Shown piece by piece: positions 7,701 through 9,033 of a stretch of 9,033 nt of DNA. Numbering within the stretch: position 1 is the stretch's first letter; each line of letters opens with the position of its first letter. The translations under genes were made by a program, and so were the position numbers. The DNA lies in the NCBI GenBank assembly GCA_029977605.1, contig JAPOKN010000041.1, forward strand, positions 1 to 9,033. The letters are read 5' to 3'. Below the pieces are notes generated by a model. That model saw only the letters and a program-made list of their open reading frames with translations, was not told the DNA's origin and ran no database searches. The DNA comes from Methanobacteriota archaeon (GTDB lineage Archaea; Thermoplasmatota; Poseidoniia; MGIII; CG-Epi1).

Positions 7701-9033
7701 TATCTTCATCTCAAATTAAAGCACTGCATGAAGATCCTCTAGGTACAAATTCAGTTCTTTACAAAACATCTCATTTCGGCGGTTCAGATTCGAAAACGAA
7801 TAGCCAGGGTAAAATTGATAATTTATTAATTCTCAAGAAAATTTATGCCGGAAGCTCATCAGGTACTACTTATAAGCCATATATTGGATTTCATCAAGGT
7901 TCTTGGACTGAAGATCCTAGAGAGGTAACTATATCCGGAGGCGAGCATTCGGGTAAGCTTCCAGATAGTAGAGTTTACAATAGAAATAAAGGCAAATTAT
8001 ACTATTCTATATCCGAAGCCGTATCTGATGCATCTACTCAACATGTTATCGAGGTTTGGCCAGGTCATTTCAAAGAAAATGTTTACATTAACCAAAGACT
8101 TACAATAATTGGTTCAGGCCCTTTAAGAACAATTGTCAACGGAAGGTATTTGGAAAGTCCATTTACATTTGATTCTAGTAGCGACAATTCGGTAATAAAG
8201 AATTTAGCAGTCATCAATAGTAAAAATACAACTAGTTGTTGTGGAACAAGCTCTATGTCGGGAGGCATTGAGATTGCTTTCTCATATGATATGGTTATAG
8301 ACAACATAAGGGCCGATAGCTATATCGGAATTATGGCATATTATGCAAATGATTTAGTTATTAAAAATTCCGAAATCGTCTCAACATCTACGAGTCACTA
8401 TTATGGGATTAGAATATATAATTACCAAGATTACACAATAACCAATAATGAAATTGCGAATTATAGGGAAGGCGTACGTGTCGAATATATGTATCAAGGC
8501 TTTGACTTTGAAGATAATTACGTTCATAACAATACAAGTTATGGCCTTTATTTCTACTACGCTGCAAATACAAATGCTAGGTCTAATCCCTTTAACATAG
8601 TAGGTAATCGTTTTGTAGACAATAATTATGGAATTTATAAGGCAGATTCAAGTAGTAGTTATGGGTATGCTTACCATATAAAAGATAATTTATTCAAAAG
8701 TCAAACATTAGACGGAATCTACAGTAACTATTACTCGAGGGAATGGATAGTTGAGAATAATACTTTTGATGGAGATGATGATCAAAGATATGGTCTTTAT
8801 CTTAATAGGTACTCTTACCAGAGTGTATTTGGAAATAATACTTTTTCAGACCACACTACTAATGACATATATTTCTATTATTGTTCTTGCACAGGGACAA
8901 ATGCAGTAAAATTCTTTAGTAATTCGTACTCTTCAATTAATGTTTATGGTTCTTCATTAATCAACGTTTACAATAATCTCAACATTAGAACGTTGGATGA
9001 AGATGATAATGCTTTCTCAAATGTTGACTTGGA
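4712..9033 (+). CDS. Giant secreted LamG/beta-helix surface protein, 3' end beyond the window
   Basis: One open frame of at least 1440 codons, with no stop before the window edge. Residues 1-33 form a signal peptide: a basic MGFMIAKNR end, a hydrophobic core (LLNASLLLLVAMLFVVFA) and likely cleavage near SEA-AT. Next come a beta-helix leading segment (35-92: FGGSDYTNITQAV, ASAGDTIRVA), LamG domain 1 (101-309: LNFDGVNDYVEI, WNHAIATYDGSDIKLYLNG), beta-helix coils (about 334-543), and an immune inhibitor A-like or MAM-like jelly roll (about 577-724, ending GWYVDDI). They are followed by LamG domain 2 (791-1009: ISFDGSNDYA, VWYHIAGTW, LRIYVNG), a second leading segment (from 1086: YYSISEAVSDAS, HFKENVYINQRLTIIG), and a second coil array from 1161 onward. 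The mature part has 18 cysteines and at least a dozen N-X-S/T sequons, as expected outside the cell. No protease or glycosidase active site was recognised, so adhesion or glycan binding is inferred. ATG 4712 was chosen over 4682, which precedes the predicted transcription start; 4721 is also possible. Any C-terminal anchor lies outside the window. Confidence 0.88.
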   Translation, partial: MGFMIAKNRLLNASLLLLVAMLFVVFASEDSEAATLTVDKFGGSDYTNITQAVENASAGDTIRVASRSYHDAVDANKKLNFIGGNYGADLGYLYDCNQGDMVAKYSLDETNPSEVGDGVWCHDISGDVEGATTAAGVWGNGLNFDGVNDYVEIADDDALDFTSAMSVGAWFKSDGITSDQVILSKWYDSGSDDKSYKFYLINNGANDRLRIRIQVGSSHIQCSTDSNISPDVWNHAIATYDGSDIKLYLNGDLDNTCSGSGTIRTSSGPLIIGNLDGVSGSEFDGILDDVTLWDSAITASNIEKIYWGGDYVKTVVNASAGDYAFKLSADESTLRGFEIQYSGSDVGATGDVGVSIVADEVELYNNHFRFNVHAIRVHNSDDVVINSASMHCDGSALDKGLVVSGSKRLLVEYGDYQCADEVGISIQYGGSSIFKNIYFYGNKIGIKIDQSTNNYFNESNFHNNEDVGILFFGADNNTVYDTNFNYEKYAISFTREAENNTIKEVEFSNTYNYDIHHGYDSDAHRNGWNNVIIDTTFDDLSIDSNSRLLEKEEVEISVTTNGTYVWNRVNTTIDSDRKVNAGLNSFWAGDSNEDTYLDSWSGSFKQKSDISLPSGGVGETRLLEIKTWYETENTYDGGQVYITKNSGSTWQLITPIGGYDGSFSGDCGSTGAFMGDKSALGWQTKRFNLTDYRGEDIRLKFTFCSDGSEHDFEGWYVDDIKIIKAADESVVTYSEGFERIGYGWIAQNMAGEVNWEAEGTQIYSGINNADVYVADGNSASIIMNKTSNSNFVNYYKFDENSCCYAYDTVTPTHSAYLYSGASFVTGKFGNAISFDGSNDYARNNNCNTVGGCSGYDHYSMSVWVKFDSFPTGTAYEGIANFRYDADAYLAVNSDGNPVFGAYFWGTPSGDHKIEASTEMVTGVWYHIAGTWSEDSDKLRIYVNGTLDGTNTLSGTTAYMRYSQNYNYIGRCLASSTSCSSGYMDGMVDNLAIFNSELSSSQIKALHEDPLGTNSVLYKTSHFGGSDSKTNSQGKIDNLLILKKIYAGSSSGTTYKPYIGFHQGSWTEDPREVTISGGEHSGKLPDSRVYNRNKGKLYYSISEAVSDASTQHVIEVWPGHFKENVYINQRLTIIGSGPLRTIVNGRYLESPFTFDSSSDNSVIKNLAVINSKNTTSCCGTSSMSGGIEIAFSYDMVIDNIRADSYIGIMAYYANDLVIKNSEIVSTSTSHYYGIRIYNYQDYTITNNEIANYREGVRVEYMYQGFDFEDNYVHNNTSYGLYFYYAANTNARSNPFNIVGNRFVDNNYGIYKADSSSSYGYAYHIKDNLFKSQTLDGIYSNYYSREWIVENNTFDGDDDQRYGLYLNRYSYQSVFGNNTFSDHTTNDIYFYYCSCTGTNAVKFFSNSYSSINVYGSSLINVYNNLNIRTLDEDDNAFSNVDL
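5012..5638 (+). other. LamG (concanavalin A-like) domain 1 of the giant protein
   Basis: Residues 101-309. The domain starts with VAKYSLDE, has the hallmark GLNFDGVNDYVEI around 142-154, then SVGAWFKSD, W233 in VWNHAIATYDG, LYLNGDL, and the closing FDGILDDVTLWDSAIT. This is the standard order for LamG/jellyroll domains, which commonly bind sugars. It contains two cysteines (WCHD at the start, then QCST and TCSG further on, with DCNQ just before it), so disulfides are possible. It sits between a beta-helix leading segment and the coils, which suggests an insertion into that fold. Confidence 0.85.
5711..6340 (+). repeat. Beta-helix coil array 1 (about nine coils)
   Basis: Residues 334-543 fall into about nine imperfect repeats of 21-27 residues. 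Each has a short beta strand, one or two Asn, then a GI-I or similar strand. Examples are VELYNNHFRFNVHAIRVHN, IFKNIYFYGNKIGIKIDQS and NNTIKEVEFSNTYNYDIHH. This is the pattern of NosD-like/parallel beta-helix proteins. The repeat exists at protein level only; the DNA copies are strongly diverged. Confidence 0.75.
6440..6883 (+). other. Immune inhibitor A-like / MAM-like jelly-roll module
   Basis: Residues about 577-724. Visible cues are NSFWAGDSNEDTYLDSWSG at the start, a LEIKTWYETE strand (W628), YDGGQVYITKNSGSTWQLI, a FNLTDYRGEDIRLKFTF strand, and the terminal GWYVDDIKI (from 714). This combination is typical of the non-catalytic beta-sandwich found beside M6 (InhA-type) proteases and in other exported proteins. 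No HExxH zinc site was seen anywhere in the reading frame, so here the module is used without a protease. Confidence 0.65.
7082..7738 (+). other. LamG (concanavalin A-like) domain 2 of the giant protein
   Basis: Residues 791-1009. It repeats the LamG order of domain 1: NYYKFDE, FGNAISFDGSNDYA, SMSVWVKFD, VWYHIAGTWSEDSDKLRIYV, NGTLDG, then MDGMVDNLAIFNSELSSSQI. It has six cysteines, including adjacent C802-C803, so it is more disulfide-rich than domain 1. DNA similarity to domain 1 is low, so the duplication is old or the two domains were acquired separately. Confidence 0.85.
7967..9033 (+). repeat. Second beta-helix: leading segment and tyrosine-rich coil array, truncated by the window
   Basis: Residues 1086 onward begin with a NosD-like leading segment (YYSISEAVSDAS, then VWPGHFKENVYINQRLTIIG). 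About ten coils of 20-30 residues follow from 1161. Most have the form xIxNNxFxxxxxYGIYxxxYxx, for example HIKDNLFKSQTLDGIYSNYY, IVENNTFDGDDDQRYGLYLN and VFGNNTFSDHTTNDIYFYY. Tyr occurs in almost every coil, often two or three times, and Asn recurs at the turn. The array continues past the window edge. Confidence 0.75.

Noticed and set aside
8083..8307. 74-codon open frame on the minus strand inside the giant gene
   Set aside because: The opposite strand has a continuous beta-helix coil pattern through the same bases, so this is a chance antisense frame.
4712..9033. Protein-level repeats as CRISPR, a mobile element or a defence system
   Set aside because: The repeats are coding, diverged at DNA level and fit beta-helix coils. 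No transposase, Cas, nuclease or toxin motif was seen.

Overview
This is an AT-rich, protein-dense window that looks archaeal, most plausibly from a marine planktonic euryarchaeon such as Marine Group II (Candidatus Poseidoniales). The evidence is an archaeal-type proofreading family B DNA polymerase, TATA-box promoter signals such as TTTATATA, start codons without clear Shine-Dalgarno sequences, and a very large secreted LamG/beta-helix protein. The archaeal call is fairly firm. The clade is an inference that was not tested against any database.

Layout: (1) 94-1287 (+) is a PLP-dependent Cys/Met-metabolism enzyme of the cystathionine gamma-synthase/gamma-lyase family. (2) 1324-3633 (+) is a complete family B DNA polymerase with all three exonuclease motifs and polymerase motifs A, B and C, and no intein. 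(3) 3633-4124 (+) is an unrecognised protein with two membrane segments. Its ATG shares one base with the polymerase stop codon (TAATG), so it is probably translationally coupled. (4) 4111-4599 (-) is a small flavin reductase-like protein. It converges on gene 3 and overlaps it tail to tail by 14 bp. (5) 4600-4711 is a compact divergent promoter region with a TATA box for each direction. (6) 4712 to the right edge (+) is one uninterrupted reading frame of at least 1440 codons, with no stop inside the window.

The large protein starts with a signal peptide. Its order is: a beta-helix leading segment, a LamG domain, about nine beta-helix coils, an immune inhibitor A-like/MAM-like jelly roll, a second LamG domain, a second beta-helix leading segment, and a second, tyrosine-rich coil array that runs off the window. 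It has at least a dozen N-glycosylation sequons and 18 cysteines, and I see no catalytic site. A cell-surface or secreted glycan-binding or adhesion role is the best inference.

The left half is a housekeeping cluster (sulfur amino acid metabolism and DNA replication). The right half is accessory, cell-surface DNA. I see no RNA gene, mobile element, CRISPR array or recognisable defence system. The items most worth following up are the giant surface protein, with LamG apparently inserted between the start and body of a beta-helix, and the unknown membrane protein coupled to the polymerase.
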